NCBI GenBank assembly: GCA_902783305.1
Contig: CACZQU010000166.1
Coordinates: forward strand, 1-8,124
Reading direction: 5' to 3'
From: an uncultured Lachnospiraceae bacterium
Lineage (GTDB): Bacteria; Bacillota; Clostridia; Lachnospirales; Lachnospiraceae
Length of the DNA: 8,124 nucleotides
The position numbers were made by a program, and so were the translations under genes. Position 1 is the stretch's first letter. Each line of letters begins with the position of its first letter. The notes below the pieces were generated by a model, which was not told the origin of the DNA, did no database searches, and saw only the letters and a list, made by a program, of their open reading frames with translations. Shown piece after piece: positions 1-7,068 of the stretch.

Positions 1-79
1 CCATGGAATACGAATATAGGGGCAGGATTGTGAGAGCGCGAAGCGCGGAACAATCCGTAGGAGTCATTTTGCACTGCAA
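1..79. other. Non-coding end of window downstream of infA
   Basis: No gene is supported in this stretch between the infA stop codon and the window edge. Read on the minus strand it contains an imperfect GC-rich inverted repeat (listed separately) and then about 24 AT-richer bases. In most Clostridia rpmJ (L36) follows infA closely, but no start resembling that of L36 (Met-Lys-Val/Ile-Arg-Pro) is visible here. An ATG sits at the extreme edge (4..2, minus) but has no ribosome binding site in front of it. The next operon gene is therefore presumed to lie just outside the window. Confidence 0.6.
25..56. repeat. GC-rich imperfect inverted repeat after infA
   Basis: The outer arms GGATTGT (25-31) and ACAATCC (50-56) are perfectly complementary over 7 bp. 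An inner stem pairs GCGC (36-39) with GCGC (43-46) around a GAA triloop. A 4/3-base internal mismatch separates the two stems. On the transcribed minus strand no T-run follows, so this does not look like a standard intrinsic terminator. It resembles the small interspersed palindromes found between genes in many Clostridia, but that is an impression from memory. It could also act as an RNA processing or stability element after infA. Confidence 0.5.
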
Positions 80-298
80 TCATTTATCTCTCCAGGTAAT
101 TCTTCCCTTTGTCAGATCATAAGGAGACAATTCCAGTGTAACCTTATCCCCCGGCAGGATCCGGATATAGTTCATACGGAGCTTGCCGCTGATGTGGGCA
201 AGCACAACATGTTTATTGACTAATTCTACTTTGAACATGGCATTGGGAAGCTTCTCGAGAACGGTTCCTTCCACTTCGATCACATCTGACTTGGGCAT
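80..298 (-). CDS. infA: Translation initiation factor IF-1
   Basis: IF-1 binds the A site of the 30S subunit during initiation and works with IF-2 and IF-3 to place the initiator tRNA. The product is 72 residues, the usual length, and is one S1-like OB fold. The family's most conserved stretch, [19 protein letters not shown], lies at about residues 35-53, and the protein ends in the typical [16 protein letters not shown]. The ATG at 298 was chosen because AGGAGG (304-309) precedes it by 5 bases and the protein then begins [11 protein letters not shown] as in homologues; a frame extension of 7 residues runs through that binding site. It starts 17 bases after the map stop, so it is probably translated from the same transcript. 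Confidence 0.97.
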   Translation of the reverse strand: MPKSDVIEVEGTVLEKLPNAMFKVELVNKHVVLAHISGKLRMNYIRILPGDKVTLELSPYDLTKGRITWRDK

Positions 299-315
299 AT
301 TTTCCTCCTGTCTTC

Positions 316-1080
316 TCACGGAACATCATGGGAGAGTGTCAGAATCTCCGGCTCTGCGTCCGTAATCAATATTGTATTCTCATAATGGGCGGATAAATCC
401 CCGTCCAGGGTCACAACGGTCCATTGATCCTCCAGCCAGGCGACATCTCCTGTACCAAGATTGATCATTGGCTCAATTGCCAATGTCATGCCGGGCAAAA
501 GCCGGATTCCTCTTTTTTTCATTTTAAAATTCGGAATCTGCGGATCCTCATGCAGTCTGGTACCAATCCCATGACCACACAGATCACGGACAATTCCAAA
601 GTGATATCGCGATGCGTACGCGTCGATCGCCGAACAGATATCATTCAGATGATTCCCTGCCCTGGCAAATCGGATTCCCTCAAAAAAGCACTGGCGGGTA
701 ACCTCCACAAGCTGCCTGGCCTGTGGATCTGCTTTCCCTGCAATATAGGTTCTGGCCGCGTCAGAGTGATATCCTTTGTAAATCAGTCCTGCGTCGATTT
801 TTACCAGATCTCCATCCTGGATAATCCGGTCCGCTGACGGAATACCATGAACGACTTCATCATTAATGCTGATACAGAATGAAGCGGGAAATCCCTCATA
901 ATTGAGAAAACTAGGAACACAGCCCATTGAACGGATCATATCCTCCCCTATCGTGTCCAGCTCCTTTGTACTGATTCCCGGCTTTACATAAGCTGCCAGG
1001 CTGTCATGGACCTTTTCAAGATTGCGGCAGGAAATCCTCATCAATTCGATCTCATGTTCATTTTTGATAGAAACTGCCAT
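316..1080 (-). CDS. map: Methionine aminopeptidase, type I
   Basis: This enzyme removes the initiator methionine from nascent proteins at the ribosome when the second residue is small. The 254-residue product is a type Ia enzyme with a pita-bread fold. All five metal ligands are visible: Asp96 (in VKIDAG), Asp107 (in HSDAART), His170 (in CGHGIG), Glu203 (in AIEPMI) and Glu234 (in HYENT). The conserved His78 (VVHGIP) and His177 are also present. Residue 235, after the last ligand, is Asn where the E. coli enzyme has His; I believe this is common in Clostridia. The ATG at 1080 gives [14 protein letters not shown] and follows AGAGG by 7 bases. A TTG at 1098 could add 6 residues but would overlap the adk stop and has no better site. 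There is no N-terminal zinc-finger (SEC-C) extension. Confidence 0.97.
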   Translation of the reverse strand: MAVSIKNEHEIELMRISCRNLEKVHDSLAAYVKPGISTKELDTIGEDMIRSMGCVPSFLNYEGFPASFCISINDEVVHGIPSADRIIQDGDLVKIDAGLIYKGYHSDAARTYIAGKADPQARQLVEVTRQCFFEGIRFARAGNHLNDICSAIDAYASRYHFGIVRDLCGHGIGTRLHEDPQIPNFKMKKRGIRLLPGMTLAIEPMINLGTGDVAWLEDQWTVVTLDGDLSAHYENTILITDAEPEILTLSHDVP

Positions 1081-1094
1081 TTTGCGACCTCTTG

Positions 1095-1739
1095 TCAAGC
1101 TTCGAGTATCGCAGTAATCTGGTCAAAAACTTCTTCCAGACCCTTGGTGCCGTCCACGGATTTCAGTACGCCCTGACCGCTGTAATAGTCAATCAGAGGT
1201 TGTGTCTGTGCATGATAGACGTCAAGTCTCTTCTGCACGGTCTCCGGCTTGTCATCATCCCTGAGGATCAGCTTTTCGCCGCAGGTGTCACAGATACCTT
1301 CCTGCTTCGGAGCCGCGTAGACAACATGGTAGGTTGCTCCGCATTTCACACAGGCACGGCGGCCGCCCATGCGGTTGACAATATTCTCGTCCGGCACATC
1401 CACATCGATAGCATAATCAATTTTGCTTCCAAGCTTAGCAAGAGCTTGTGTCAGACACTCTGCCTGGGGAATGGTACGGGGGAACCCGTCAAGAACATAA
1501 CCATTGACCGCATCCGGCTGTCCGATTCTGTCCACAACAAGATCACAGGTCAGTTCATCCGGTACCAGCAAACCCTGATCCATATAGGTTTTTGCCTTTT
1601 TCCCCAGTTCTGTCCCGTTCTTTATATTTGCGCGAAAAATATCGCCGGTGGAAATATGGGGAATCTGATATTTTGCTGCAATTTTTTTCGCCTGTGTACC
1701 TTTACCTGCACCAGGAGCGCCAAGCATCACTATTCTCAT
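1095..1739 (-). CDS. adk: Adenylate kinase, zinc-lid long form
   Basis: Adenylate kinase interconverts ATP + AMP and 2 ADP in the cytosol and sets the adenylate energy charge. The 214-residue product has the P-loop GAPGAGKGT (residues 7-15), the AMP-binding HISTGDIFR (28-36) and the DGFPRT motif (84-89). Its lid carries four cysteines, Cys130-x2-Cys133 and Cys150-x2-Cys153, the structural zinc site typical of Gram-positive long forms; E. coli Adk lacks it. The start is ATG at 1739, five bases after AGGAGG (1745-1750). The frame stays open for 51 more codons upstream, but that part runs through the intergenic hairpins and has no family similarity. It lies in the usual secY-adk-map order, and its stop is 14 bases before the map start. 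Confidence 0.97.
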   Translation of the reverse strand: MRIVMLGAPGAGKGTQAKKIAAKYQIPHISTGDIFRANIKNGTELGKKAKTYMDQGLLVPDELTCDLVVDRIGQPDAVNGYVLDGFPRTIPQAECLTQALAKLGSKIDYAIDVDVPDENIVNRMGGRRACVKCGATYHVVYAAPKQEGICDTCGEKLILRDDDKPETVQKRLDVYHAQTQPLIDYYSGQGVLKSVDGTKGLEEVFDQITAILEA

Positions 1740-1760
1740 AAGATCCTCCTTTTTGTGTCT

Positions 1761-1782
1761 GCGGAACCACAACAGATTCCGC
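1761..1782 (-). other. Stem-loop just upstream of the adk ribosome binding site
   Basis: A 6-bp perfect stem, GCGGAA at 1761-1766 with TTCCGC at 1777-1782, encloses a 10-base loop. On the transcribed strand it is followed by an A-rich stretch and then AGGAGG, so it is not a terminator. It may only keep the binding site accessible, or it may be chance. Confidence 0.3.
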
Positions 1783-1845
1783 GTCATACTGGAACTACTG
1801 CGACTTGGGACCAGACAGACCCATAAAAACAACTTACTGTCGGCA

Positions 1846-1882
1846 GCAAAACAACAAATGCCCGCCTGCGAAGCATGCGGGC
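1846..1882 (-). terminator. Probable intrinsic terminator or attenuator after secY
   Basis: Read on the minus strand, a GC-rich stem forms from GCCCGC (1882-1877) and GCGGGC (1865-1860). After one mismatch it continues as TGC/GCA around a TTC loop. It is followed by ATTTGTTGTTTTG, in which 9 of 13 bases are T. The stem begins 17 bases after the secY TAA. The T tract is interrupted by G, so termination may be partial and allow some read-through into adk. Confidence 0.55.
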
Positions 1883-1898
1883 AGGCAGGCACTTGACC

Positions 1899-3215
1899 TT
1901 AAATGTTCAGAAATCCTTTGTAATTGCGCACAAGCATCTGGGACTGAATCTGCTTTACCGTTTCAAGAATGACACCGACCACAATGATCAGGGAAGTGCC
2001 GCCAAAGGAAACGCTTGCATTGAAGATCCCGTTGAAGAAGAAGGGGATCACACAGACAATGATCAGTCCAACCGCGCCAATAAATACGATGTAGTTAAGA
2101 ATGCGCTCAAGATACTCGCTGGTTGGCTTGCCGGGACGGATTCCGGGAATGGAGCCGCCCTGTTTCTTGATGTTGTCTGCCACCTCCAGAGGATTAAAGG
2201 TAATGGAGGTATAGAAATACGCAAAGAAAACAACAAGAACAATATACAGGATCAGTCCCCAGCTGTACTGCAGCTGATGTGGGTTACACCAGTTGCCCGA
2301 GGAAAGGCCGCGAAGGATTTCGCTGCCGATACCTGTTCCGTTTGCCTTGCCAAGAAGCTGCGCAATAATGGAGGGGAAGGACATGATCGAGGAGGCGAAA
2401 ATGACCGGGATAACACCCGCGGTATTTACCTTCAGCGGGATATGGGTCGTCTGACCGCCCGCAACCTTATGTCCAACCATTTTTCTTGAATACTGGACAG
2501 GAATCCTTCTTTCCGCTCCGTTCAGGATCAGGACAAGCACAACAACAAGGAGAATGATTGCGAGGATGATGACCGCTGCCAGAATTCCTCTTGCCACATT
2601 TTTTCCGGCAATGAAGTTCTGATAGAGAATCGTAAGATCGCTGGGAATACGGGAAACAATATTCACACAAAGTACAACGGAAATGCCGTTCCCCACTCCC
2701 TTTTCCGTGATACGCTCGCCAATCCACATCAGCATGGTAGAGCCGGCAGTCAGGCAGACAATCACAGAAAGAGCCTTCAGCAGATTCATATCCGGGATAA
2801 GACCCTGACGTCCAAACCCGATCGACATCGCAATGGATTCAAAAAGAGCAAGACCAACCGTTACATAACGGGTGATTGTGGTCATTTTCTTTCTGCCTTC
2901 TTCGCCGTCACGCTGCATCTCTTCCAAAGCCGGTATGGCAATGGTTAAAAGCTGCATGATAATCGAAGAAGTAATGTACGGAGTAATGTTCAATGCAAAA
3001 ATTGACATTGATTCAAATGAGCCGCCGGTAAACGCATCAAAAAAATTAAAAGCATCACCGGCATTATTTGCAAACCAGTTCTTGAAATAATCAGAATTCA
3101 CACCCGGAACCGGCAACTGAGACCCAAGGCGGATGATAACGATCATGAGCAGAACATAGAATAGTTTGCGCCTCATTTCCTTTACGCGAAAAACGCTTTT
3201 GAGAGTTTCAAACAT
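1899..3215 (-). CDS. secY: Protein translocase channel subunit SecY
   Basis: SecY forms the membrane channel of the Sec system, with SecE and SecG, for export and membrane insertion of proteins. The 438-residue product shows ten hydrophobic segments at roughly 19-34, 71-91, 115-135, 146-166, 175-190, 207-232, 263-287, 316-339, 371-391 and 400-420. Conserved blocks include RLGSQLPVPGVN (29-40), WIGERITEKGVGNGIS (164-179), RRIPVQY (236-242), LKVNTAGVIPVIFA (261-274) and KKQGGSIPGIRPGKPT (350-365). The last carries Arg360, which matches the E. coli Arg357 needed for SecA-driven transport. The ATG at 3215 follows GAGGTG (3221-3226), a weaker site than those of its neighbours. The gene sits between rplO and adk, as is usual, but has a terminator-like hairpin on each side. 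Confidence 0.98.
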   Translation of the reverse strand: MFETLKSVFRVKEMRRKLFYVLLMIVIIRLGSQLPVPGVNSDYFKNWFANNAGDAFNFFDAFTGGSFESMSIFALNITPYITSSIIMQLLTIAIPALEEMQRDGEEGRKKMTTITRYVTVGLALFESIAMSIGFGRQGLIPDMNLLKALSVIVCLTAGSTMLMWIGERITEKGVGNGISVVLCVNIVSRIPSDLTILYQNFIAGKNVARGILAAVIILAIILLVVVLVLILNGAERRIPVQYSRKMVGHKVAGGQTTHIPLKVNTAGVIPVIFASSIMSFPSIIAQLLGKANGTGIGSEILRGLSSGNWCNPHQLQYSWGLILYIVLVVFFAYFYTSITFNPLEVADNIKKQGGSIPGIRPGKPTSEYLERILNYIVFIGAVGLIIVCVIPFFFNGIFNASVSFGGTSLIIVVGVILETVKQIQSQMLVRNYKGFLNI

Positions 3216-3233
3216 ATCTTCACCTCACTGCAT

Positions 3234-3265
3234 AAAAGCCTGGCTGGATTATTCACAGCCAGGCT
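3234..3265 (-). terminator. Terminator-like hairpin between rplO and secY
   Basis: A perfect 10-bp stem pairs AGCCTGGCTG (3237-3246) with CAGCCAGGCT (3256-3265) around a 9-base loop. On the transcribed strand the stem is followed directly by TTT and then ATGCAG, so the T tract is short (four T counting the last stem base). The secY ribosome binding site begins only 7 bases further on. It could be a weak attenuator that lowers secY relative to the ribosomal genes, or an RNase processing or stability element. Full termination is unlikely because the downstream genes have no evident promoter here. Confidence 0.5.
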
Positions 3266-3289
3266 CAACCATGCAATTCAAGCGATCAA

Positions 3290-3730
3290 TCAGATCAGCT
3301 CTACAGTACCACCCGCTGCCTCAATCTTAGCTTTTGCAGATTCGCTAACCGCATTTACTTTTACCGTAAGCTTCCTGGTCAGCTCACCATTACCAAGAAT
3401 TTTAATACCGTCCCCAAGTCTGGAAACCGCTCCTGACTGAAGCATAAGATCTGGCGTGACCTCTGTACCGTCTTCAAAGCGTCCGAGAACATTGACATTG
3501 ACAGCAATGATATCCTTTGAGTTGCGATTGGTGAAGCCGCGCTTCGGAAGACGTCTGTAAAGAGGCATCTGACCGCCTTCGAAACCTGCTTTTTTGTGAC
3601 CGGAACGTGCAAGCTGTCCCTTATGCCCCTTGCCTGCCGTCTTGCCGTTGCCGGAACCGTGCCCCCGGCCTCTCCTGAAACGGTCACCATGGGTAGAGCC
3701 TTCTGCCGGCCTTAAATTCGATAATTCCAT
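3290..3730 (-). CDS. rplO: 50S ribosomal protein L15
   Basis: L15 is a late-assembly large-subunit protein whose N-terminal arm threads into 23S rRNA. The 146-residue product has the expected basic, glycine-rich arm: [21 protein letters not shown] at about residues 18-38, then [17 protein letters not shown] at 50-66. A globular C-terminal domain follows and ends GGTVELI. The ATG at 3730 follows AGGAGG (3740-3745) by 9 bases, and that site is fused to the rpmD stop codon. L30 and L15 are neighbours in nearly all bacterial spc operons. This is the last ribosomal gene before secY. Confidence 0.97.
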   Translation of the reverse strand: MELSNLRPAEGSTHGDRFRRGRGHGSGNGKTAGKGHKGQLARSGHKKAGFEGGQMPLYRRLPKRGFTNRNSKDIIAVNVNVLGRFEDGTEVTPDLMLQSGAVSRLGDGIKILGNGELTRKLTVKVNAVSESAKAKIEAAGGTVELI

Positions 3731-3744
3731 ATGCTGCGACCTCC

Positions 3745-3927
3745 TTATGCTTCTTCAACCTTTACCATATATTCGATCTGTTTGATCTGGCCTCTGGTGC
3801 ATGCATTATCCGGAAGCTCCACAGTCTTATGCATCTTGGTAAGGCCCATGGCCTTAACGGTCTTTCTATGCTTCGGAACTGCGCCTATCGGAGATTTGAC
3901 CAGTGTCACTTTTAACTTATCTGCCAT
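3745..3927 (-). CDS. rpmD: 50S ribosomal protein L30
   Basis: L30 is a small large-subunit protein contacting 23S rRNA. The 60-residue length and the motif [16 protein letters not shown] (residues 14-29) are those of the bacterial family, with the usual C-terminal [14 protein letters not shown]. The start follows AGGAGG (3938-3943) by 10 bases, and that site shares bases with the rpsE stop codon. Its own stop overlaps the rplO binding site, so the rpsE-rpmD-rplO set looks translationally coupled. Confidence 0.97.
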   Translation of the reverse strand: MADKLKVTLVKSPIGAVPKHRKTVKAMGLTKMHKTVELPDNACTRGQIKQIEYMVKVEEA

Positions 3928-3942
3928 AGTGTCTTCTCCTCC

Positions 3943-4452
3943 TTACGCCAGAACTTCATCCACGGATTTCCCGCGGAGCCTTGCTACCTCTTCCGGAGTC
4001 TTCAGCTGGCTTAATCCGGCGATGGTGGCAAGAACGACATTCTGTTTATTACGGGAACCCAGGCATTTCGTACGAATGTTCTTGATACCTGCAAGCTCAA
4101 TGACCGCACGGGCAGGACCGCCGGCGATAACACCAGTACCTTCCGGAGCCTTCTTGAGCAGCATCTGGGCGCTGCCATAATTGCCGATGAAATCATGCGT
4201 AATGGAGTTGTTGTCATCACGCGCAACATTCACCAGCTTTTTCATCGCGTCTTCTTTTCCCTTGCGTATCGCTTCCGGAATTTCTGTCGCTTTCCCAAGG
4301 CCTGCGCCTACATGTCCATTGCGATCGCCAACCACTACAAGTGCCGTAAAGCGCATATTCCGTCCACCCTTTACAACCTTGGTGACGCGCTTGATAGCCA
4401 CTACCTTATCATCTAATTCGAGTTGGCTGGCATCGATCAGATTACGTCTCAT
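3943..4452 (-). CDS. rpsE: 30S ribosomal protein S5
   Basis: S5 lies at the mRNA entry side of the 30S subunit and affects decoding accuracy and helicase activity. The 169-residue product has an N-terminal double-stranded RNA-binding-like domain (about 15-75), with VKGGR at 27-31 in the loop near the spectinomycin site, and [20 protein letters not shown] at 35-54. A C-terminal domain follows with [16 protein letters not shown] (102-117) and [10 protein letters not shown] (131-140). No unusual residue is evident in the spectinomycin loop, but resistance cannot be judged by eye. The ATG at 4452 follows GAGGAG (4460-4465) by 7 bases. It lies 15 bases after the rplR stop. Confidence 0.97.
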   Translation of the reverse strand: MRRNLIDASQLELDDKVVAIKRVTKVVKGGRNMRFTALVVVGDRNGHVGAGLGKATEIPEAIRKGKEDAMKKLVNVARDDNNSITHDFIGNYGSAQMLLKKAPEGTGVIAGGPARAVIELAGIKNIRTKCLGSRNKQNVVLATIAGLSQLKTPEEVARLRGKSVDEVLA

Positions 4453-4467
4453 ATATGTTCTCCTCTC

Positions 4468-4836
4468 TTAGAATTTCAGGCCAGCTTCCCTGGCTGCATC
4501 TGCAAGGGCTTTGACCTTGCCGTGATAGATATAGCCGCCTCTGTCGAATACTACCTGCTCAATTCCCTTTTCAAGAGCCTTTTTCGCAATCGCAGTACCA
4601 ACCTTCTGTGCCGCTGCAGTATCATCGGTATAGGTGAGCTCTGCCTTCACATCCTTCTCAAGAGTAGAAGCAGAAACGAGCGTTGTGGCCGTAAGGTCAT
4701 CAATAATCTGAGCATACATATGCTTATTGGAACGGAAAACTGCCAGACGCGGGATCGCGCCTGTACCCTTCAGGTGATGGCGAATTCTCCTGTGTTTCTT
4801 CTGACGGATGTCCGCCCTGCATGGTTTGTTAATCAT
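4468..4836 (-). CDS. rplR: 50S ribosomal protein L18
   Basis: L18 binds 5S rRNA with L5 and helps dock it onto the large subunit. The 122-residue product has the basic N terminus [15 protein letters not shown] (11-25), then [19 protein letters not shown] (29-47). The conserved end [23 protein letters not shown] runs to near the C terminus, followed by GLKF. The ATG at 4836 follows AAGGAG (4846-4851) by 9 bases, only 17 bases after the rplF stop. The 5S-binding partner L5 is encoded upstream in the same operon. Confidence 0.97.
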   Translation of the reverse strand: MINKPCRADIRQKKHRRIRHHLKGTGAIPRLAVFRSNKHMYAQIIDDLTATTLVSASTLEKDVKAELTYTDDTAAAQKVGTAIAKKALEKGIEQVVFDRGGYIYHGKVKALADAAREAGLKF

Positions 4837-4853
4837 ATTCTCACTCTCCTTAA

Positions 4854-5393
4854 TTATTTCTTACCAGTCTTGCCTACCTTGCGCCGGATCACCTCATCAG
4901 AGTACTTGATTCCTTTACCCTTATAGGGCTCAGGCCTTCTCTTGTCCCTGATCTCCGCTGCATACTGGCCGACCTTTTCCTTGCTGATGCCGGAAACGAT
5001 AATCTTGTTTCCGTCGACAGTAGAGGTGATTCCTTCCGGATCCTCCATCTCTACCGGGTGAGAATATCCAAGGCTCAATGTCAGCTTGCTTCCCTGCTTC
5101 GCAGCTCTATATCCTACACCGTTGACCTCAAGGACCTTGGTATACCCTTCGTTTACGCCAACCACCATGTTGTGGATCAGGCTTCTGGTCAAACCGTGCA
5201 AAGATTTCATTTTCTTAAGATCGTTCGGTCTGGTCACGACAACGCTGCCGTCTTCGATTTTGATATTCATCTCGACCGGGAGAGCCCTCTCCAGGGTTCC
5301 CTTGGGTCCTTTCACACTTACAACGTTGCCATCCGCAACCTTGACTTCTACGCCGGCGGGAATAACCACCGGAAGTCTGCCGATACGTGACAT
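4854..5393 (-). CDS. rplF: 50S ribosomal protein L6
   Basis: L6 is a large-subunit protein near the factor-binding site, made of two similar alpha/beta domains. The 179-residue product begins [17 protein letters not shown], carries [10 protein letters not shown] early in the first domain and ends with the L6 signature [11 protein letters not shown] at about 154-164. The ATG at 5393 was chosen because it gives this family N terminus and follows AGGAGG (5400-5405) by 6 bases. A start at 5408 would add MRRTS and run through the binding site. The 84-base gap upstream is longer than most in this operon. Confidence 0.97.
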   Translation of the reverse strand: MSRIGRLPVVIPAGVEVKVADGNVVSVKGPKGTLERALPVEMNIKIEDGSVVVTRPNDLKKMKSLHGLTRSLIHNMVVGVNEGYTKVLEVNGVGYRAAKQGSKLTLSLGYSHPVEMEDPEGITSTVDGNKIIVSGISKEKVGQYAAEIRDKRRPEPYKGKGIKYSDEVIRRKVGKTGKK

Positions 5394-5477
5394 AGATGTC
5401 CTCCTCACTTAAATTATCGGAAAAGCCTTTGCGGCTCTTCTGTTTTCAGTCATCACAAATATATACTCAACTGGCTT
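5394..5477 (-). promoter_or_regulatory. 84-base rpsH-rplF spacer
   Basis: The spacer is AT-richer than its surroundings and contains a TATATATTT stretch shortly after the rpsH stop. It also has a tiny 4-bp stem (AGCC 5424-5427 with GGCT 5433-5436) followed on the transcribed strand by T4, and it ends with the rplF ribosome binding site. The stem is too short to call a terminator. No -35 element is well placed for the TATATT, so no promoter is claimed. Confidence 0.3.
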
Positions 5478-5879
5478 TTACCAGATAAATGCCAAAACTT
5501 CTCCCCCGACCTTTTCCTTACGGGCTTCCTTGTCCGTAATCACACCCTTGTTGGTGGAAAGGATCGCAACACCAAGGCCTCCAAGCACCTTCGGAATCTC
5601 ATCCTTGCCTGCGTAAACGCGAAGTCCGGGCTTGGAAATTCTTTTCAGTCCTGTGATAATTCTCTGGCTCTTGTTCTCCGCATATTTAAGCGTAATGTGA
5701 AGAGTTCTGAAAACTCCGTCCTCAACCAGATCATATTTCTCAATATAGCCCTCGTCCAGCAGAATATTGGCGATGGCGATTTTCATCTTGGACGCCGGAA
5801 CGTCCACAGTGTCGTGTTTAACCATGTTTGCGTTGCGGATTCTGGTAAGCATATCCGCAATCGGGTCGCTCATTGTCAT
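5478..5879 (-). CDS. rpsH: 30S ribosomal protein S8
   Basis: S8 is a primary 16S rRNA-binding protein of the central domain. In E. coli it also represses the spc operon by binding its mRNA. The 133-residue product begins [18 protein letters not shown], carries [22 protein letters not shown] in the first domain and ends with the S8 C-terminal signature, [19 protein letters not shown] (101-119) to AFIW. The ATG at 5879 lies 8 bases after AGGAGG (5888-5893). The ATG at 5873 would be 14 bases away, so the first is preferred. The frame is open for 34 more codons upstream, but these lack a binding site and family similarity. Its leader is unusually long for this operon. Confidence 0.97.
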   Translation of the reverse strand: MTMSDPIADMLTRIRNANMVKHDTVDVPASKMKIAIANILLDEGYIEKYDLVEDGVFRTLHITLKYAENKSQRIITGLKRISKPGLRVYAGKDEIPKVLGGLGVAILSTNKGVITDKEARKEKVGGEVLAFIW

Positions 5880-5986
5880 GTTAGTTTCCTCCTGTATAAA
5901 GACTTGACATGTACAAACCCCCTTCAGGAAATCCTTCTCCTGGCGGGGAATCTTTTTTTCTGCCGGAATAAACCGGCTCAATATTT
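5880..5986 (-). promoter_or_regulatory. 107-base rpsN-rpsH spacer, possible leader structure
   Basis: With transcription, the spacer holds a 5-bp stem (GCCGG 5962-5966 with CCGGC 5973-5977, 6-base loop), an A-rich run and a second 5-bp stem (CAGGA 5925-5929 with TCCTG 5938-5942). A GGGGG tract follows, then the rpsH ribosome binding site (5888-5893). Neither stem is followed by T residues in the transcribed direction, so they are not terminators. Most other ribosomal gene gaps here are 11-17 bases. The extra length could hold a control site, for example for S8, but I see no match that proves it. Confidence 0.35.
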
Positions 5987-6172
5987 TTACCAGCTTGCCT
6001 TTTTCACTCCGGGAATCTGACCTTTATAAGCCAGCTCACGGAAGCAGATACGGCAAATACCATATTTCCTGAGATAAGCATGGGGACGTCCGCAGATACG
6101 GCAGCGGTTATACTCTCTGGTGGAGTATTTCTGGGGACGGGCCTGCTTGATATTCATTGCTGTCTTTGCCAT
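5987..6172 (-). CDS. rpsN: 30S ribosomal protein S14, zinc-binding type (S14Z)
   Basis: S14 sits in the head of the 30S subunit and is needed late in assembly. The 61-residue product is the short zinc form, also called rpsZ or rpsN1. Cys24-x2-Cys27 and Cys40-x2-Cys43 form a zinc ribbon within [20 protein letters not shown], and the protein ends IPGVKKASW. The zinc-independent paralogue is about 90-100 residues and lacks these cysteines, so this is not that form. The ATG at 6172 follows AGGAGG (6181-6186) by 8 bases. It lies between rplE and rpsH, the standard place. Confidence 0.97.
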   Translation of the reverse strand: MAKTAMNIKQARPQKYSTREYNRCRICGRPHAYLRKYGICRICFRELAYKGQIPGVKKASW

Positions 6173-6187
6173 GAATGTGTCCTCCTA

Positions 6188-6727
6188 TTATTTTGCAAAC
6201 GGCATGTTGAACAGTCTGAGAAGCTCCCTGGCTTCCTCGTCTGTCCTGGCTGTCGTGACAAAGATCACGTCCATGCCGCGCACCTTGTCAATCTTGTCAT
6301 ACTCGATCTCGGGGAAAATCAGCTGCTCCTTGATCCCAAGAGCATAGTTTCCTCTGCCGTCAAAAGCGTTAGGGTTCACACCACGGAAGTCACGTACACG
6401 GGGAAGAGCAAGGTTGATGAGGCGATCAGCAAACTCATACATCTTGTCACCGCGGAGAGTGACTTTACAGCCGATGGACATTCCTTCACGGATTTTGAAA
6501 TTTGCAACCGATTTCTTTGCTTTCGTGATAATCGGCTTCTGGCCGGTGATCAGCTGCATATCACCCATGGCTGAATCAAGAACCTTGGCATTCTCTTTGG
6601 CTTCTCCAACGCCCATGTTCACAACGATCTTTTCGAGCTTCGGCACTTCCATAACGTTTTTATAACCGAACTTTTTGATCATAGCGTCCTTGATCTCGGA
6701 CTGATACTGTTCTTTTAATCTGCTCAC
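6188..6727 (-). CDS. rplE: 50S ribosomal protein L5, GTG start
   Basis: L5 binds 5S rRNA and contacts the P-site tRNA and the small subunit. The 179-residue product has [15 protein letters not shown] (about 29-43), [31 protein letters not shown] residues in the middle (here with GMSIG), and [12 protein letters not shown] and [16 protein letters not shown] in the C-terminal half. The start is GTG at 6727, exactly 8 bases after AGGAGG (6736-6741). The upstream alternative is a TTG at 6748 that runs through the binding site and overlaps the rplX stop. With GTG the protein begins MSRLKEQY as in relatives. Confidence 0.96.
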   Translation of the reverse strand: MSRLKEQYQSEIKDAMIKKFGYKNVMEVPKLEKIVVNMGVGEAKENAKVLDSAMGDMQLITGQKPIITKAKKSVANFKIREGMSIGCKVTLRGDKMYEFADRLINLALPRVRDFRGVNPNAFDGRGNYALGIKEQLIFPEIEYDKIDKVRGMDVIFVTTARTDEEARELLRLFNMPFAK

Positions 6728-6744
6728 TATGAATGCCTCCTCTC

Positions 6745-7056
6745 TCAATCGATCGTCTTGCCGGTAGATTTGGCGAAACGAACTTTCTTGCCGCCTTCCT
6801 CACGGAAGCCGACTCTGGTCGGTTTGCCATCAACCAGAAGCATGACATTGGAAATATCGATCGGAGCTTCCTTCTTGACAATCCCGCCGTTCTGGTTCGC
6901 TGCGCTGGGTTTGGTATGCTTGGTCACTTCATTTACTCCCTGGACAATCACTTTTCTGTCCCTGGCATTGACGGAAACAACCTTTCCGTCACGGCCCTTG
7001 GAGCTTCCGGCAATTACCATAACGGTATCACCCTTTTTTATCTTCATTGTAGCCAT
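6745..7056 (-). CDS. rplX: 50S ribosomal protein L24
   Basis: L24 starts assembly of the large subunit by binding the 5' end of 23S rRNA. The 103-residue product has an N-terminal KOW motif (about residues 5-35, [20 protein letters not shown]), then [11 protein letters not shown] at about 40-50, and ends [11 protein letters not shown]. The ATG at 7056 follows AGGAGG (7064-7069) by 7 bases. A second ATG three codons on is possible but is placed less well. Its binding site shares bases with the rplN stop codon. Confidence 0.96.
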   Translation of the reverse strand: MATMKIKKGDTVMVIAGSSKGRDGKVVSVNARDRKVIVQGVNEVTKHTKPSAANQNGGIVKKEAPIDISNVMLLVDGKPTRVGFREEGGKKVRFAKSTGKTID

Positions 7057-7068
7057 CGGAAATCCTCC

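Larger units (their letters stand above)
1740..1898 (-). promoter_or_regulatory. 159-base secY-adk spacer and adk leader
   Basis: This is the largest gap in the window. Going with transcription it holds a terminator-like hairpin just after secY (1846-1882), about 60 bases without clear structure, a second 6-bp stem (GCGGAA 1761-1766 with TTCCGC 1777-1782, 10-base loop) and the adk ribosome binding site (1745-1750). A gap this size after a terminator suggests that adk-map-infA may have its own promoter. I could not find a convincing -35/-10 pair at 16-18 base spacing, so a promoter is inferred from layout only. Confidence 0.4.

Noticed and set aside
1..4. ATG at the left edge as the start of the next gene
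   Set aside because: No ribosome binding site precedes it on the minus strand and only one base of coding sequence would remain in view.
1092..1826. Plus-strand open frame of 244 codons
   Set aside because: It is antisense to adk across its whole length, has no ribosome binding site, and encodes nothing recognisable; it is a shadow of codon use on the other strand.
1740..1892. N-terminal extension of adenylate kinase by 51 residues
   Set aside because: The stretch runs through two intergenic hairpins and the ribosome binding site, and the P-loop start [10 protein letters not shown] is the normal N terminus.
1875..2489. Plus-strand open frame of 204 codons
   Set aside because: It is antisense to secY. 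Its composition is explained by the reverse complement of hydrophobic membrane segments, with no family resemblance.
4423..4926. Plus-strand open frame of 167 codons
   Set aside because: It is antisense to rplR and the ends of rpsE and rplF, with no start signal or recognisable domain.
5424..5436. Small hairpin followed by T4 before rplF
   Set aside because: The stem is only 4 bp, too weak for an intrinsic terminator, and the downstream genes must be transcribed through it.
5440..5477. TATATATT stretch as a promoter -10 box before rplF
   Set aside because: No -35-like hexamer lies 16-18 bases upstream on the minus strand, so AT-richness alone explains it.
5901..5912. TTGACA hexamer in the rpsH leader
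   Set aside because: It lies on the plus strand, opposite to all genes, and no -10 box or plus-strand gene follows.
5880..5981. N-terminal extension of S8 by 34 residues, or a small leader peptide
   Set aside because: It would start at a TTG with no ribosome binding site and shows no S8 similarity; the strong AGGAGG at 5888-5893 serves the ATG at 5879.
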